From Pyxidicoccus sp. MSG2 (lineage in GTDB: Bacteria > Myxococcota > Myxococcia > Myxococcales > Myxococcaceae), in the NCBI RefSeq assembly GCF_026626705.1, contig NZ_JAPNKC010000001.1, positions 8,698,001 through 8,762,000 of the forward strand: a DNA stretch of 64,000 nt. Reading direction: 5' to 3'. The position numbers and the translations under genes were made by a program. This document shows positions 1 to 8,256 of the stretch, in pieces. Numbering within the stretch: the stretch's first letter is position 1; each line of letters starts with the position of its first letter. The notes beneath the pieces are model-generated. The model was not told where the DNA came from. It worked only from the letters and a program-made list of their open reading frames with translations, and made no database searches.

Positions 1-98
1 CATCGAGTCGATTGTCGATTGCGCGGAGAGTCTGGTGCGTGAAGGGTGGGTGTGAGAGGACCTCGAAGGCCTCATTCCAACGGGGCTTCGCATCGAGG

Positions 99-2513
99 AT
101 GACTTTGAAACGAGCTGTGCTTCTTTTCCTGTGTGTGGGATTGGCCGCGCCAGCCACGGCGCTGGCGGTGGATCCATTCCTGACTTCGTCTCGCTCCACC
201 ACGCTTCCCGCCAATGAGTTCTGGAACATCTACGGGCAGGGGTACGACCTGGGCGGGGGACTTCCTCCGGACCGCAACAATATGTCCTATGGCGGGAATA
301 CCGCCTGGAACGAGTGGGATGCCCTCAAGCTCTCCTGGACCAACATCAACGGCGGCCGTACCGCGGTGGCCGGGTTCCTTCGTGGCTCCAGGGTGAATGG
401 GGTGACGACCGAGGCCAATGGCACCTTGACCTCGGGGGCCCGGGAGCGAGGCTTTGTCTGGTCCTGGGCGATCAACGAGCGCTGGCCGGACACCTGCTCG
501 CAGGCAGACTACCCCCGGTGCTTCGCCGCACACGGGACGGAAGGCTCCTTCCACTTCGACCAGGTGCCTGCGTACATCAATGGCATCCATCTGCTGTATG
601 TCTGGACTCGCGACACGGCCTTTCTGCAGGAGATGCTGCCTCGTGCCGAGGTCGTCATGGACGAGTACCTGCTGGGGGTGATGGGCGGGTCGACGGGCGT
701 AGCGGTGATACCCGGGAACGCCAACACGGGGACCTCCAGCGGCCGGCCCAGCACGTACCTGGACCAGATTCGCTCCGGCCACAAGGACACCTGGGTCAAC
801 GCCTCGTTCTACACGGCGCTGCTCTCCATGGGAGACCTGGAAGAGGCCGCGGGAAACACCAGCAAGGCCAGTTCCTATCGCACCCGTGCCGCGAGCTTCC
901 GGGCCCATTTCCACGATGCGTTCTGGACGGGCACGCGCTACGCGGGCTGGCGGGATGTGAATGGCGCCCTGCACGATGCCGGATACACGCACGTCAACCT
1001 GATGGCGCTGACCCGGGGGCTTGCCAGCGTGAGCGAGGCCGACAGCATCATCGAGTGGCTGGACGGACCGGTGACGGCGACGGTCGGCGGCGTTCGCGTG
1101 GGCAGCACCTCCACCTATCAGAACGTCTTCGCTCCCCGGACCAACACCTCGCCCGTGCCCGCCGCGGACTGGGATGAGTGGTCCAACCCTTCGAACATCA
1201 GCGGGCCGTTGCCGTACGGCGCGGGTATCGGGGACGGAGGCACGATGCTGTGGCTGGCCTACTACGACGTCATGGGGCGGCTGCGTTACCGGCACGCGGA
1301 TGAAGCCTTCGCGCGCTACCAGGCCATGTTGACGCAGATGTCCCGAGATACCGCGCGACTGACCTACTGCTTCCCGGAATGGGTCTGGTGCAACGGCACC
1401 GGGCGCTACGAGAATGACTTCCACGAGCGCCACGGAGAGGTGGCCACCAACGGACCGTTCCCGGAGTCCGGGCTGTCGGTCCTGCCGCTGCTCCATGGCT
1501 TCATGGGGGTAGGCGCGAACCTCCAGGGGCTGCGCGTTGCTCCGGAGCTGCCGTCGTCCCTCGTCTTCGCGTCGACCTCGGGCGTGGATTACCTGGGGGC
1601 TCAGCGCACCATCCGGGTGAGTCGTGGCCGCTTCATCTCCAACCAGGAGACCGCCACCAGTACGACGGACGTGGGGAGCTCGGTGCTGACGCAGACCTTC
1701 CTGCCGGCGGAAGCGTTCAACGAGGTCGGGGTCCTGGTCGGCACCTATGGCGTGGACGGGGTGAGCTTCACCCTCTCGCTCGAGAAGTCCGGCAATGGAG
1801 GGTTCAACTGGGTCCCCGTCGCCACGCGCAGGCTCACGGGCGTGCAGGACAATACGTGGGTCTACATGGGCGTTCCGTCCCAGGCCGCGGGAGGGTTCCA
1901 GTACCGGCTGTCCGTGCGGGACGCTTCCAGTGCGCTGGCCTGGTGGAGGGACCCGGGCTCCACCCTCTTCGGTTCCGCCGCGAGCGGCGGGACGCTGCTG
2001 ACCGGTGACTTCGCCTTCCGCGCGGTGGACGCCTGGCAGACGCCGCTCGTCGGCGAGAGCTCGACGGATGTCGCCGATTCGATGACGGGCTCGCTCGGAC
2101 AGGTCTTCACGACGACCCAGCCGTTCGACCGGGTGTCGATGCGCATCGGGACGTATGTCACGACCACGTCCGGCTTCACGGCCACGCTCTACCGGGACAG
2201 CGGCGCTGGCTGGAAGCAGCTGGCGCGGCAGACCTTCAAGAACGTGGTCGACAACTCAGACGTGATGATGAGCTTCGCGTCCATGAAGCCCGGGAAGTAC
2301 TACCTGGAGATTTCGGACCAGGTGGGCTCCATCACCTGGTGGCGCAACAGCACGAGCAACCTGGGCGCGGGGTTCTGGGCCGCGACGAACGCGGTGCAGC
2401 AGTCGGGCAACCGCACGTTCTATGTCTACCGGGGGCAGTACCGCATCGAGGTGCCGGAGAAGGGCGTCGACGTGACGGTCTCCGCTGGTGACTCCTACAC
2501 GATGACGAACTGA
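99..2513 (+). CDS. Secreted six-hairpin glycosidase-like protein
   Basis: The product is an 804-residue exported protein. The frame is open from position 12, but the ATG at 99 begins a clean signal peptide (Lys-Arg, then a hydrophobic run, cleavage near TALA-VDP at about residue 24), so this start is preferred. Residues 60-480 are Trp/Tyr/Asp-rich, with spaced helices and motifs such as HFDQVPAYINGIHLLYVW and DTWVNASFYTALL. These recall (alpha/alpha)6 six-hairpin glycosidases of the rhamnosidase/MGH1-like type. The C-terminal third holds two similar modules of about 115 residues (roughly 515-640 and 650-770). Each has a GTY strand, a DN turn and a WWR motif followed by a G/S-rich stretch, so they look like duplicated beta-sandwich accessory domains. 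The substrate is unknown. A hairpin follows the stop. Confidence 0.7.
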   Translation: MTLKRAVLLFLCVGLAAPATALAVDPFLTSSRSTTLPANEFWNIYGQGYDLGGGLPPDRNNMSYGGNTAWNEWDALKLSWTNINGGRTAVAGFLRGSRVNGVTTEANGTLTSGARERGFVWSWAINERWPDTCSQADYPRCFAAHGTEGSFHFDQVPAYINGIHLLYVWTRDTAFLQEMLPRAEVVMDEYLLGVMGGSTGVAVIPGNANTGTSSGRPSTYLDQIRSGHKDTWVNASFYTALLSMGDLEEAAGNTSKASSYRTRAASFRAHFHDAFWTGTRYAGWRDVNGALHDAGYTHVNLMALTRGLASVSEADSIIEWLDGPVTATVGGVRVGSTSTYQNVFAPRTNTSPVPAADWDEWSNPSNISGPLPYGAGIGDGGTMLWLAYYDVMGRLRYRHADEAFARYQAMLTQMSRDTARLTYCFPEWVWCNGTGRYENDFHERHGEVATNGPFPESGLSVLPLLHGFMGVGANLQGLRVAPELPSSLVFASTSGVDYLGAQRTIRVSRGRFISNQETATSTTDVGSSVLTQTFLPAEAFNEVGVLVGTYGVDGVSFTLSLEKSGNGGFNWVPVATRRLTGVQDNTWVYMGVPSQAAGGFQYRLSVRDASSALAWWRDPGSTLFGSAASGGTLLTGDFAFRAVDAWQTPLVGESSTDVADSMTGSLGQVFTTTQPFDRVSMRIGTYVTTTSGFTATLYRDSGAGWKQLARQTFKNVVDNSDVMMSFASMKPGKYYLEISDQVGSITWWRNSTSNLGAGFWAATNAVQQSGNRTFYVYRGQYRIEVPEKGVDVTVSAGDSYTMTN

Positions 2514-2521
2514 GTGACGCA

Positions 2522-2544
2522 ACGGGCGGGTGTTCTCCGCCCGT
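2522..2544. terminator. Hairpin between convergent genes
   Basis: ACGGGCGG and CCGCCCGT pair perfectly (8 bp) around a 7-nt loop. The hairpin lies 9 nt after the glycosidase-like gene and 25 nt from the end of the convergent LysR gene. There is no U-run, as is common in high-GC genomes, so the terminator call is inferred from position. Confidence 0.55.
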
Positions 2545-2568
2545 CGCGGGGCCCACGGCGCCTCAGGG

Positions 2569-3525
2569 CTACCCGTGGGCCCGCTTCCGGCGGGTTCCAG
2601 GCTTCCCCGAGGGAGCCGGGGCCTCCACTGGCGGAGGGGAGGCAGCGTCCTGTGCGGAGTAGCTGCGGGCCTCGTCGAGCAGCCACTCCCGGAACGCGGC
2701 GAGCCCCGCGTGGTCGTCCGAGCGCTGCGGATACACGAGGTGGTGCGCGCGGTCTGTCTTCAGGCACTCGGTGAAGAGCGGCACGAGCATCCCCGCCTTC
2801 ACCAGCGGGCGAATCAGCGTCAGCCGGCCCAGGGCGATGCCGAGCCCCTCCACCGCGGCGCGGTTGAGCGTCTCCGTGTCGTCGAAGTTGGCGACGAAGC
2901 GACGGGGCGAGGTGCCACCGAAGCGCTCGAACCACGGGCTCCAGGTGGCGGCGGAGCCCAGCAGCGGAAAGCGCTCCAGGGTCCGCAGGGTGGGGCGTCC
3001 CAGCCGCTCGATGAGTGCCGGGCTCGCCGACGGGGTGACCCAGTCGTCGAACAGGTGCACGGTGCGCAGCCCCGGCCAGGGCCCACGGCCGAAGCGCAGT
3101 CCGGCGTCGATGTCCGTCTCCTTCTCGAAGTCCACGACCTCCACGCTCGACTGCAGGTTGATTTCGAGCCGCGGATGGAGGGCGACGAAGCGCGGCAGGC
3201 GCGGCACGAGCCAGCTCGTCGCGAGCGAGGGCAGCAGCGTGAGCGTCAGCACGTCATCGCGCCGTGCGCGGTAGGGCCGCATGGCGTGTTCAATCGCATC
3301 GAGGTGCTCGGCGACGCGCTCGAAGAGCCGCCGGCCGTCGGCGGTCAGTTCGACGCCGCGCGCGTTGCGCACGAAGAGGCGCTGGTCGAGCTGCTCCTCC
3401 AGGCCGCGAATCTGGTGGCTCAGCGCGCTGACGGTGAGGTGCAGCGACTTCGCCGCGCGCGACAGGTTGCCGTGGCGGGCGGCACTCACGAAGCCCTGCA
3501 GGGCGTACAAGGACGGGCGGGACAT
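2569..3525 (-). CDS. LysR-family transcriptional regulator
   Basis: The product is a 318-residue LysR-type regulator. The N-terminal winged helix-turn-helix is clear (about residues 5-62, with AAKSLHLTVSALSHQIRGLE as the recognition region). A LysR substrate-binding domain follows (about 90-295), with the inducer-pocket pattern DIDAGLRFG that is typical of the GcvA-like branch. The ATG at 3525 is chosen because an AAGG sits about 11 nt upstream. A GTG at 3537 in the same frame would place the start inside an operator-like site. The gene is divergent from the small ORF at 3641 and the dehydrogenase remnant. LysR regulators next to SDR genes usually control them, and two matching T-N11-A sites lie in the intergenic region. 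Confidence 0.9.
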   Translation of the reverse strand: MSRPSLYALQGFVSAARHGNLSRAAKSLHLTVSALSHQIRGLEEQLDQRLFVRNARGVELTADGRRLFERVAEHLDAIEHAMRPYRARRDDVLTLTLLPSLATSWLVPRLPRFVALHPRLEINLQSSVEVVDFEKETDIDAGLRFGRGPWPGLRTVHLFDDWVTPSASPALIERLGRPTLRTLERFPLLGSAATWSPWFERFGGTSPRRFVANFDDTETLNRAAVEGLGIALGRLTLIRPLVKAGMLVPLFTECLKTDRAHHLVYPQRSDDHAGLAAFREWLLDEARSYSAQDAASPPPVEAPAPSGKPGTRRKRAHG

Positions 3526-3538
3526 CGCGGTCAGCACC

Positions 3539-3553
3539 TTGAGGAAAGTTCAA
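3539..3553. promoter_or_regulatory. LysR-type operator-like site, proximal copy
   Basis: TTGAGGAAAGTTCAA is an interrupted dyad (TTGA/TCAA) containing the LysR T-N11-A pattern. It lies 13 nt upstream of the preferred LysR start and is repeated with one mismatch 64 bp away. Autoregulation is inferred. Confidence 0.6.
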
Positions 3554-3602
3554 AGCAGGGTTGCAAAATCATCGCTTTTCCCCCGGGGAGCATGTCCGTA
3601 CC

Positions 3603-3617
3603 TTGAGGACAGTTCAA
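3603..3617. promoter_or_regulatory. LysR-type operator-like site, distal copy
   Basis: TTGAGGACAGTTCAA differs from the site at 3539 by one base, and the match extends on both sides (ACCTTGAGGAnAGTTCAAnG). It ends 23 nt before the ATG at 3641. Two such sites about six helical turns apart fit recognition and activation sites of a LysR tetramer. Confidence 0.6.
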
Positions 3618-3640
3618 CGAAACGCCTGGGGAGGCAGCAC

Positions 3641-3841
3641 ATGAGCATCTACAAGGGCCTGTTGATGTTGGAGGGTTATCTGACCACTGTCGAGCGCGAC
3701 GACGACGCGTCGAGCGGCCGTGGTGCTGGCGCGACGGAGCCTCGCCCGACGGGGGGCAGGCGGGCGGCCGCACCGCGCGCAGTGCCGGAATCGGAGCCGG
3801 TCAGCGCGGAGTCGGGCTGCCTGGCCGGAGGTTGCTGCTGA
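3641..3841 (+). CDS. Small ORF with Cys-rich C-terminus
   Basis: The ORF encodes 66 residues and starts at an ATG 5 nt after a strong GGGGAGG ribosome-binding site. The first 15 residues (MSIYKGLLMLEGYLT) could form an amphipathic helix. The middle is Asp/Ser/Pro/Arg-rich and looks disordered. The last nine residues are SGCLAGGCC, holding all three cysteines. I do not recognise the family. A leader-like N-terminus with a Cys/Gly tail could suit a modified peptide precursor or a metal- or lipid-attached small protein, but no modification gene is adjacent. It lies directly downstream of the distal LysR-like site and ends just before an SDR remnant, so it may occupy the promoter of the lost dehydrogenase. 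Confidence 0.5.
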   Translation: MSIYKGLLMLEGYLTTVERDDDASSGRGAGATEPRPTGGRRAAAPRAVPESEPVSAESGCLAGGCC

Positions 3842-3842
3842 G

Positions 3843-4046
3843 GGGCTGCTTCACCGCGGCGGTGTCACGGAGTCGGAGCTCGCCGAGAGCATCACCGACC
3901 CGCTGGCCCGGCAGGGGATGAAGGAGTTCCGGCGGATTGCGATTTCCGCCGCCGCCATCGCCCGGGCCATCGCGTTCGCCGTGGAGCAGCCCGACGACGT
4001 CGACGTCAGCGAAATCATCGTCCGGCCCACGGCCAGCCCCTACTGA
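3843..4046 (+). pseudogene. C-terminal remnant of a short-chain dehydrogenase
   Basis: The open frame after the small ORF encodes GGVTESELAESITDP, then KEFRRIAISAAAIARAIAFA and VDVSEIIVRPT before the stop at 4044. This matches the last 60 or so residues of classical SDR oxidoreductases found beside LysR genes (the post-catalytic helix, then IARAIAFAxEQPxDVDVxEIIVRPT). The Rossmann GxxxGIG motif and the YxxxK catalytic motif are absent upstream, where the sequence instead encodes the Cys-tailed ORF. I read it as a decayed gene that has lost its N-terminal three quarters. Confidence 0.7.
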
Positions 4047-4068
4047 GCGGGGACTGTCGGCGCGGGCT

Positions 4069-5970
4069 TCAGAAGTCTCCACCCACCGCGAGCACCGCGC
4101 CGCCGCGGGCCGGCACCACGGACACTCGTGGCAGGCGCCGCAGGTCCGAGTCCGTGCGCCACTGCCGCACCAGGTGCTCGGTGGCGCTCTCCGTGTACCA
4201 GGCGCGCAGCAGGTACGCCGTGCCTCCCACCGCCGAGAGCAGCGCCGAGGTCTCCCCGTTCACCACCTCCTGCCGGTCACCTCCCTCCACACGCTGCCTC
4301 TCGGCGAGGATCAGCGATACCGCGGCCGACCCCAGGTAGATCCAGCCGAGCGTCGCCAACTGGCGACGGATCCTCCGCTCCTGCGCGAGGAAGCGGTTGA
4401 GGCGGTAGTCCACGCGCGCGATGGTCCGGCCCGGGTCCGCCGCCGGGTCTGCTTCCGACGCGTTGAACTCCTCCAGGAGGGTCTTGGGGTCCTCCTGCCG
4501 GAGCTGCTGGACGAAGTCCGTGCCATTGAAGAACAGGCTCAAGCCCAGGGTGCCGAGGCCCTGGATGCGCAAGGCGTAGTCCCCATTCGCCAGCAGGACC
4601 GTGCTGGCGCCCACCGACGACACCAGGGTCGCTCCGAAGAGGATGGTCTGCGTGCGGCGCCGGTCGCGCTCCACCGCGCTGAAGGTCTCCACCATCTGCC
4701 GCATGCGCTCGCGGTCCGCCAACGAGATGCCGTACACGGGCGGGTGCTCAGAGCGCCGGGCCTGCTCGAACGCGGCCAGCGCCCGGGGGCCGAAGGGCGT
4801 TGCGAAGAGCTGTCGGAGCTGGTCCTGCACGCCGCGCGCGGCCGGAGGCACGGGCGCCGGGGTGGTGAAGCCCGCCAGCTCCACCGAGGTGTCGGGCGCG
4901 AGGTCTCCCAGGGACCAGACGCGCTCGGCGTCGGGTGCGTCCAGGCGCTCCACCTCCATGCCTCGCGCCACCCCGGAGGGCAGCCGCAGCGCCAGCGGGA
5001 CACCGGCCTCCTTGTTCAGGTCCGCCCAGCGCAGGCCCTGGGCATCGCGCAGCGTGAGGCGCACCGAGGGCGGAGCGTCCACCTTCAGCGTCACCGCCGC
5101 GCGCACCGCCCGCAGGTCCACCAGCGTGGCCTGGGAGCTGCGTCCCGGGCCGAGCGCGAACAGGCGCGGCCGGAATAGCGGGTTGGGAATCTCCTGGGCG
5201 GCGATGCTCGCGAAGGCCTCCAGCTCCGCGTAGGTGACGCGCCCGTCCGCGTCCGCATCCGCGGCCCCCATCAGCCCCGCGCGCACCACGTGGCTGAAGA
5301 CGCCGGACTGCAGCTCGGACCACTCGTACACTTCGGCTTCGGCGCTGGTGGACAGCAGCACGCCCACCGCGGGCAGCCGCTCCGCCAGATGCTGCGTCAT
5401 GTCCGTCGGCGTGGCGTAGCGCCGACCACCCGCCTTGCGCGGGCTCACCACGAAGAAGGAGTTGCAGCTGTCCAGGAGCACGTGCGCGCGCGTCGCGTCC
5501 ACCTGACGCAGCAGCGCCTGCAGGTCTTCCGAGTCGAAGGGGCGGTCGCCCAGCTCCAGGAAGCCGCGCCCCTTGTCCACGTCGCCGTGGCCGGCGAAGA
5601 CGAAGTAGAAGTCCACCTCGCGCCCGGCGTGCTTCGCCTCGGCGATGCGCGCGGCCAGTGTCCGGGCCGCCTCCGTCACGTTCGCGAAGGTGGGCGCGCG
5701 CGCCACCGGCACGAGCGACGGGAACAGCCGGCGGGTGTCCGAGTCCAGCTCGGTGAGCAGCACCGTGCCCCCGGGCTCCGACAGCATGGAGAAGACCTCG
5801 TGGTACTTCGCCCCGTCGTCGTCCGCATACTGCAGCGTCGCCCGGCCGGGCGCATAGCTGTGGTTGTTGGACACCACCAGCGCGAACACCGCCGGCGGCG
5901 AGGCCGGGGCCTCCTCCACGGCGGTGGCGGACAGCGTGAGCGCGATGAGGAGCGGCAGCAGGGACGTCAA
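4069..5970 (-). CDS. Caspase-fold (C14) protein with EF-hand and membrane segments
   Basis: The product is a 633-residue protein starting at a TTG that overlaps the anti-sigma stop as TTGA. A signal-like hydrophobic N-terminus (1-18) precedes a caspase-like p20 domain with the catalytic dyad in view: His128 in FVFAGHGDVD and Cys169 in VLLDSCNSFF. A canonical EF-hand loop follows at 238-249 (D-x-D-x-DG-x-V-T-x-x-E), suggesting calcium control. Two hydrophobic segments near the C-terminus (about 465-505 and 575-595) may anchor it in a membrane. It is the last gene of an operon with a beta-barrel-like protein, an ECF sigma and an anti-sigma. Substrate and role are unknown; envelope stress or regulated proteolysis or cell death is inference. 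Confidence 0.8.
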   Translation of the reverse strand: MTSLLPLLIALTLSATAVEEAPASPPAVFALVVSNNHSYAPGRATLQYADDDGAKYHEVFSMLSEPGGTVLLTELDSDTRRLFPSLVPVARAPTFANVTEAARTLAARIAEAKHAGREVDFYFVFAGHGDVDKGRGFLELGDRPFDSEDLQALLRQVDATRAHVLLDSCNSFFVVSPRKAGGRRYATPTDMTQHLAERLPAVGVLLSTSAEAEVYEWSELQSGVFSHVVRAGLMGAADADADGRVTYAELEAFASIAAQEIPNPLFRPRLFALGPGRSSQATLVDLRAVRAAVTLKVDAPPSVRLTLRDAQGLRWADLNKEAGVPLALRLPSGVARGMEVERLDAPDAERVWSLGDLAPDTSVELAGFTTPAPVPPAARGVQDQLRQLFATPFGPRALAAFEQARRSEHPPVYGISLADRERMRQMVETFSAVERDRRRTQTILFGATLVSSVGASTVLLANGDYALRIQGLGTLGLSLFFNGTDFVQQLRQEDPKTLLEEFNASEADPAADPGRTIARVDYRLNRFLAQERRIRRQLATLGWIYLGSAAVSLILAERQRVEGGDRQEVVNGETSALLSAVGGTAYLLRAWYTESATEHLVRQWRTDSDLRRLPRVSVVPARGGAVLAVGGDF

Positions 5971-6812
5971 GGCGTCGCCCCCGGCCCCGCCAGGACGACG
6001 GATACGGCCTCCACCGCGGCCTCCGGCCACCGCCGCCGCAGCGCCTCGGGCGTGCGTCCCTCCGGTGCGAGCGACTCGATGTCCTTCACGCCCAGCGGCG
6101 CGCGGGTGACGACGGACACGAGCCGCAGCGGCCCGGGGGCCGGCCCCTCCAGCACGACGACCTCGTCCAGCGCCCGCGTCTCCGCCGACGCCGCCAGCCG
6201 CACCGACGGCTCGTTCGCGTCCTCGCGCAGGTGGGCCGGGTAGAGCCAGTGCACCTCGCCGCGCGCGTCCTGGGCGAAGGCCAGCAGGTACACCGGCTCT
6301 CGCATCTCCAGGTTGCGGTAGCGCACTCCGAAGCCCGACTCCGCGGGCACCTCCGCTCCGGGTGCGAGGGGCGCGGTGCCTGTGCCCGGCGTGTGGAAGG
6401 TGATGCCCACGCTCCGGGCCAGCGAGGCCGCCACCGGTCCACCGCGCGAGGTCCACGTCTCCTCGCCGGGTGGCTGGACCGACGTGGGACGCAGGACGAG
6501 CACCGCGAGCCCCGCGGCGAGCGCGGCGGCCGCGGCCCCTGCCGCCCAGGGCCGGCCCCAGCGGGAGCGCGCCCGCCGCTCGGCGGGGCCTTCACGCACC
6601 CGGCGCATCACCCGCGCCACCGCCTCCTCCGTGGGCGCGGCCGGCTCCAGCGGCGCGGCGATTCTCGCGACGAGCGCCTCAATGTCTCGCAGCTCGGCCT
6701 GGCAGCGCGCGCAGCCCCGGGCATGGGCGCGGAGTGACTCTGCCTGTTCCTCGGAGAGCTGCCGGTCGACGAGCTGCGACCAGGCCGACGGCTCGGGGCA
6801 TGCCGACTTCAC
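5967..6812 (-). CDS. Anti-sigma factor with zinc-finger and DUF4384-like domain
   Basis: The product has 281 residues. The GTG start overlaps the sigma-factor stop as GTGA, with GGAGG 6 nt upstream. Residues 28-40 hold the H-x3-C-x2-C motif of zf-HC2 anti-sigma factors (HARGCARCQ). One membrane helix follows (about 88-107), then an extracytoplasmic domain of about 170 residues that resembles DUF4384 (VYLLAFAQDARGEVHWLYP). The expected role is to hold the neighbouring ECF sigma factor at the membrane until an envelope signal arrives. Its own stop overlaps the caspase gene start, which points to translational coupling. Confidence 0.85.
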   Translation of the reverse strand: MKSACPEPSAWSQLVDRQLSEEQAESLRAHARGCARCQAELRDIEALVARIAAPLEPAAPTEEAVARVMRRVREGPAERRARSRWGRPWAAGAAAAALAAGLAVLVLRPTSVQPPGEETWTSRGGPVAASLARSVGITFHTPGTGTAPLAPGAEVPAESGFGVRYRNLEMREPVYLLAFAQDARGEVHWLYPAHLREDANEPSVRLAASAETRALDEVVVLEGPAPGPLRLVSVVTRAPLGVKDIESLAPEGRTPEALRRRWPEAAVEAVSVVLAGPGATP

Positions 6813-7453
6813 GGACGACCTCCAGACACCCTACCGCGGAGCTTCTTCAATCCATGGAACACGCGCGAGCGCACGGTGGCCTCATTGCGCCCGACGATGC
6901 GGGAAATCTCCGCGTAGTCGAGCTCCTGGTCGAACCGCAGCAGCAGCACCTCGCGGAACTTCTCCGGCAGCTCCAGCATCGCCTCGCGCACGCGCCGCTG
7001 CTGCTCGCGCTCCAGCAACCGGTCCATCACGTCCGGAGCCGCCGATGAGGACTCCGCCTCCAGTCGGGCCTCGGGCGCCTCCGTCAGCCAGCGCTCCCTC
7101 CGGCCCGAGTCCCGCGCGCGGTTGCGGCACAGGTTCCGGGCCAGGGTGAGCATGAAGACGACGAAGGGCGCGCGGGGCTGGTAGTCGTGGCGCGCCTCCC
7201 ACACCCGCACCAGCGTCTCCTGCGCCAGCTCGTCGCCCTCGGCGGCGCTGCCTACGGACTTGCCGCAGTAGCGCGCCAGCCGTGGGTGGTGCCGGCGCAC
7301 GAGCTGCTCGAAGGCCTCCTCGGAGCCCGCGGCGGACAGGAGCATCAGCTCCTCATCCGTGCGCGACTCGAGCCGTCGCCGGGTGTCCCCGGGGAAGGGG
7401 ACCACCTTGTGGGAGTCACGGGGAGAATCCGTCATGGCGAGGCCCGCGCACAC
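6809..7453 (-). CDS. ECF-type RNA polymerase sigma factor
   Basis: The product has 214 residues. Region 2 spans about 44-112 (EEAFEQLVRRHHPRLARYC, then the GDELAQETLVRVWE -10 recognition helix). Region 4 spans about 150-207 (LPEKFREVLLLRFDQELDYA, then the EATVRSRVFHGLKKLR helix). The GTG at 7453 is chosen because a perfect AGGAGG lies 8 nt upstream; the internal ATG at 7435 lacks one. That ribosome-binding site overlaps the end of the upstream gene at 7466, which fits one transcript. The partner anti-sigma overlaps downstream. Confidence 0.92.
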   Translation of the reverse strand: MCAGLAMTDSPRDSHKVVPFPGDTRRRLESRTDEELMLLSAAGSEEAFEQLVRRHHPRLARYCGKSVGSAAEGDELAQETLVRVWEARHDYQPRAPFVVFMLTLARNLCRNRARDSGRRERWLTEAPEARLEAESSSAAPDVMDRLLEREQQRRVREAMLELPEKFREVLLLRFDQELDYAEISRIVGRNEATVRSRVFHGLKKLRGRVSGGRP

Positions 7454-7465
7454 TACTGGAACCTC

Positions 7466-8089
7466 CTAGAGAACGGAAAAGCCGCCGGAGATGCCCAGCA
7501 CCACGCCTCCGGGCCGGGAGAAGCGCAGCACCTGCTTCTCGGTGTCGGTCAGCTCGCGCTCGCCGCTGGTGTGGTAGCGCGCGGGGTCCAGGCGGAAGGC
7601 CCAGCCCGCCTCGAACGCCAGCCACCCGCGAACGCCCATGTCCATGCGGTAGCCCAGCGAGGCGTTGGCGGTGGTGGCGGCCGAGCGGATGACGCGCACG
7701 CCCACGTCATCCTCCTCGTCGAGCCAGCTCTTGTGCCCCAGGTTGTGCGCGAGCGCGCCCTGCAGGAAGAAGGAGCGCGAGACACCGAGCGGGTACACGC
7801 GCGAGTGCGCGGTGAAGCGATAGCCCCACAGCCCTCTGCCCGCGCCGGCGCCCACGGAGAGGAAGTCCACCAGCCGCAGGTCGGCCGCCAGCCCGAAGCC
7901 GGTGAAGGAGCCCAGTCCCCCGGCGTTGTTGAAGCCGAAGCTGCCGCCCACATCGAGCCGGTGTCCATGCGACGGCGTATCGAGCACGGAGCCAGGGCCT
8001 CCGGATGGCACGTGTTCCCCGGCATGGGCGAGCGTGGACAGGGTGAGCGAGGCGAACAGCAGGGCAGCCGCGGCGCGGACGGTCTTCAT
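7466..8089 (-). CDS. Exported beta-barrel-like protein of the sigma operon
   Basis: The product has 207 residues. The ATG at 8089 follows GGAG by 6 nt and starts a signal peptide (KTVRAAAALLFASLTLSTLA, cleavage near AHA-GEH). The mature part alternates Gly, aromatic and charged residues (FGFNNAGGLGSFTGFGLAAD, GVRGWLAFEAGWAFRLDP), as in small outer-membrane barrels, and ends GISGGFSVL. No family was recognised. It is first in a four-gene co-directional run with the ECF sigma, anti-sigma and caspase genes, separated by only 12 nt from the sigma gene. It may be a sensor or target of the sigma system. Confidence 0.65.
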   Translation of the reverse strand: MKTVRAAAALLFASLTLSTLAHAGEHVPSGGPGSVLDTPSHGHRLDVGGSFGFNNAGGLGSFTGFGLAADLRLVDFLSVGAGAGRGLWGYRFTAHSRVYPLGVSRSFFLQGALAHNLGHKSWLDEEDDVGVRVIRSAATTANASLGYRMDMGVRGWLAFEAGWAFRLDPARYHTSGERELTDTEKQVLRFSRPGGVVLGISGGFSVL

Positions 8090-8183
8090 GGGGGCTCCAG
8101 GGGCCCGCGGCAACGGGCCCGTGTGTCGTGAATGCCCGGAGAACCCCCAGCGCCAACGCGCGTTTAAAAAATCTTTCGCGGCG

Positions 8184-8213
8184 TTGACGGCTCGCGACGA
8201 ACCCCTGTCTTAT
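8184..8213 (+). promoter_or_regulatory. Sigma70-like promoter for the large exported protein
   Basis: TTGACG and TCTTAT are separated by 18 bp. The -10 ends 43 nt before the ATG at 8257. The site lies in the intergenic region shared with the divergent sigma operon and is preceded by an A-run at 8165. Confidence 0.5.
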
Positions 8214-8256
8214 CCCGCCCCGTCTCATTCCGGACAGTAGATGAGGGGGGCTGGAG

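Noticed and set aside
6801..6960. Alternative internal ATG starts for sigma and anti-sigma genes
   Set aside because: GTG starts have strong ribosome-binding sites and form GTGA overlaps, while the ATGs do not.
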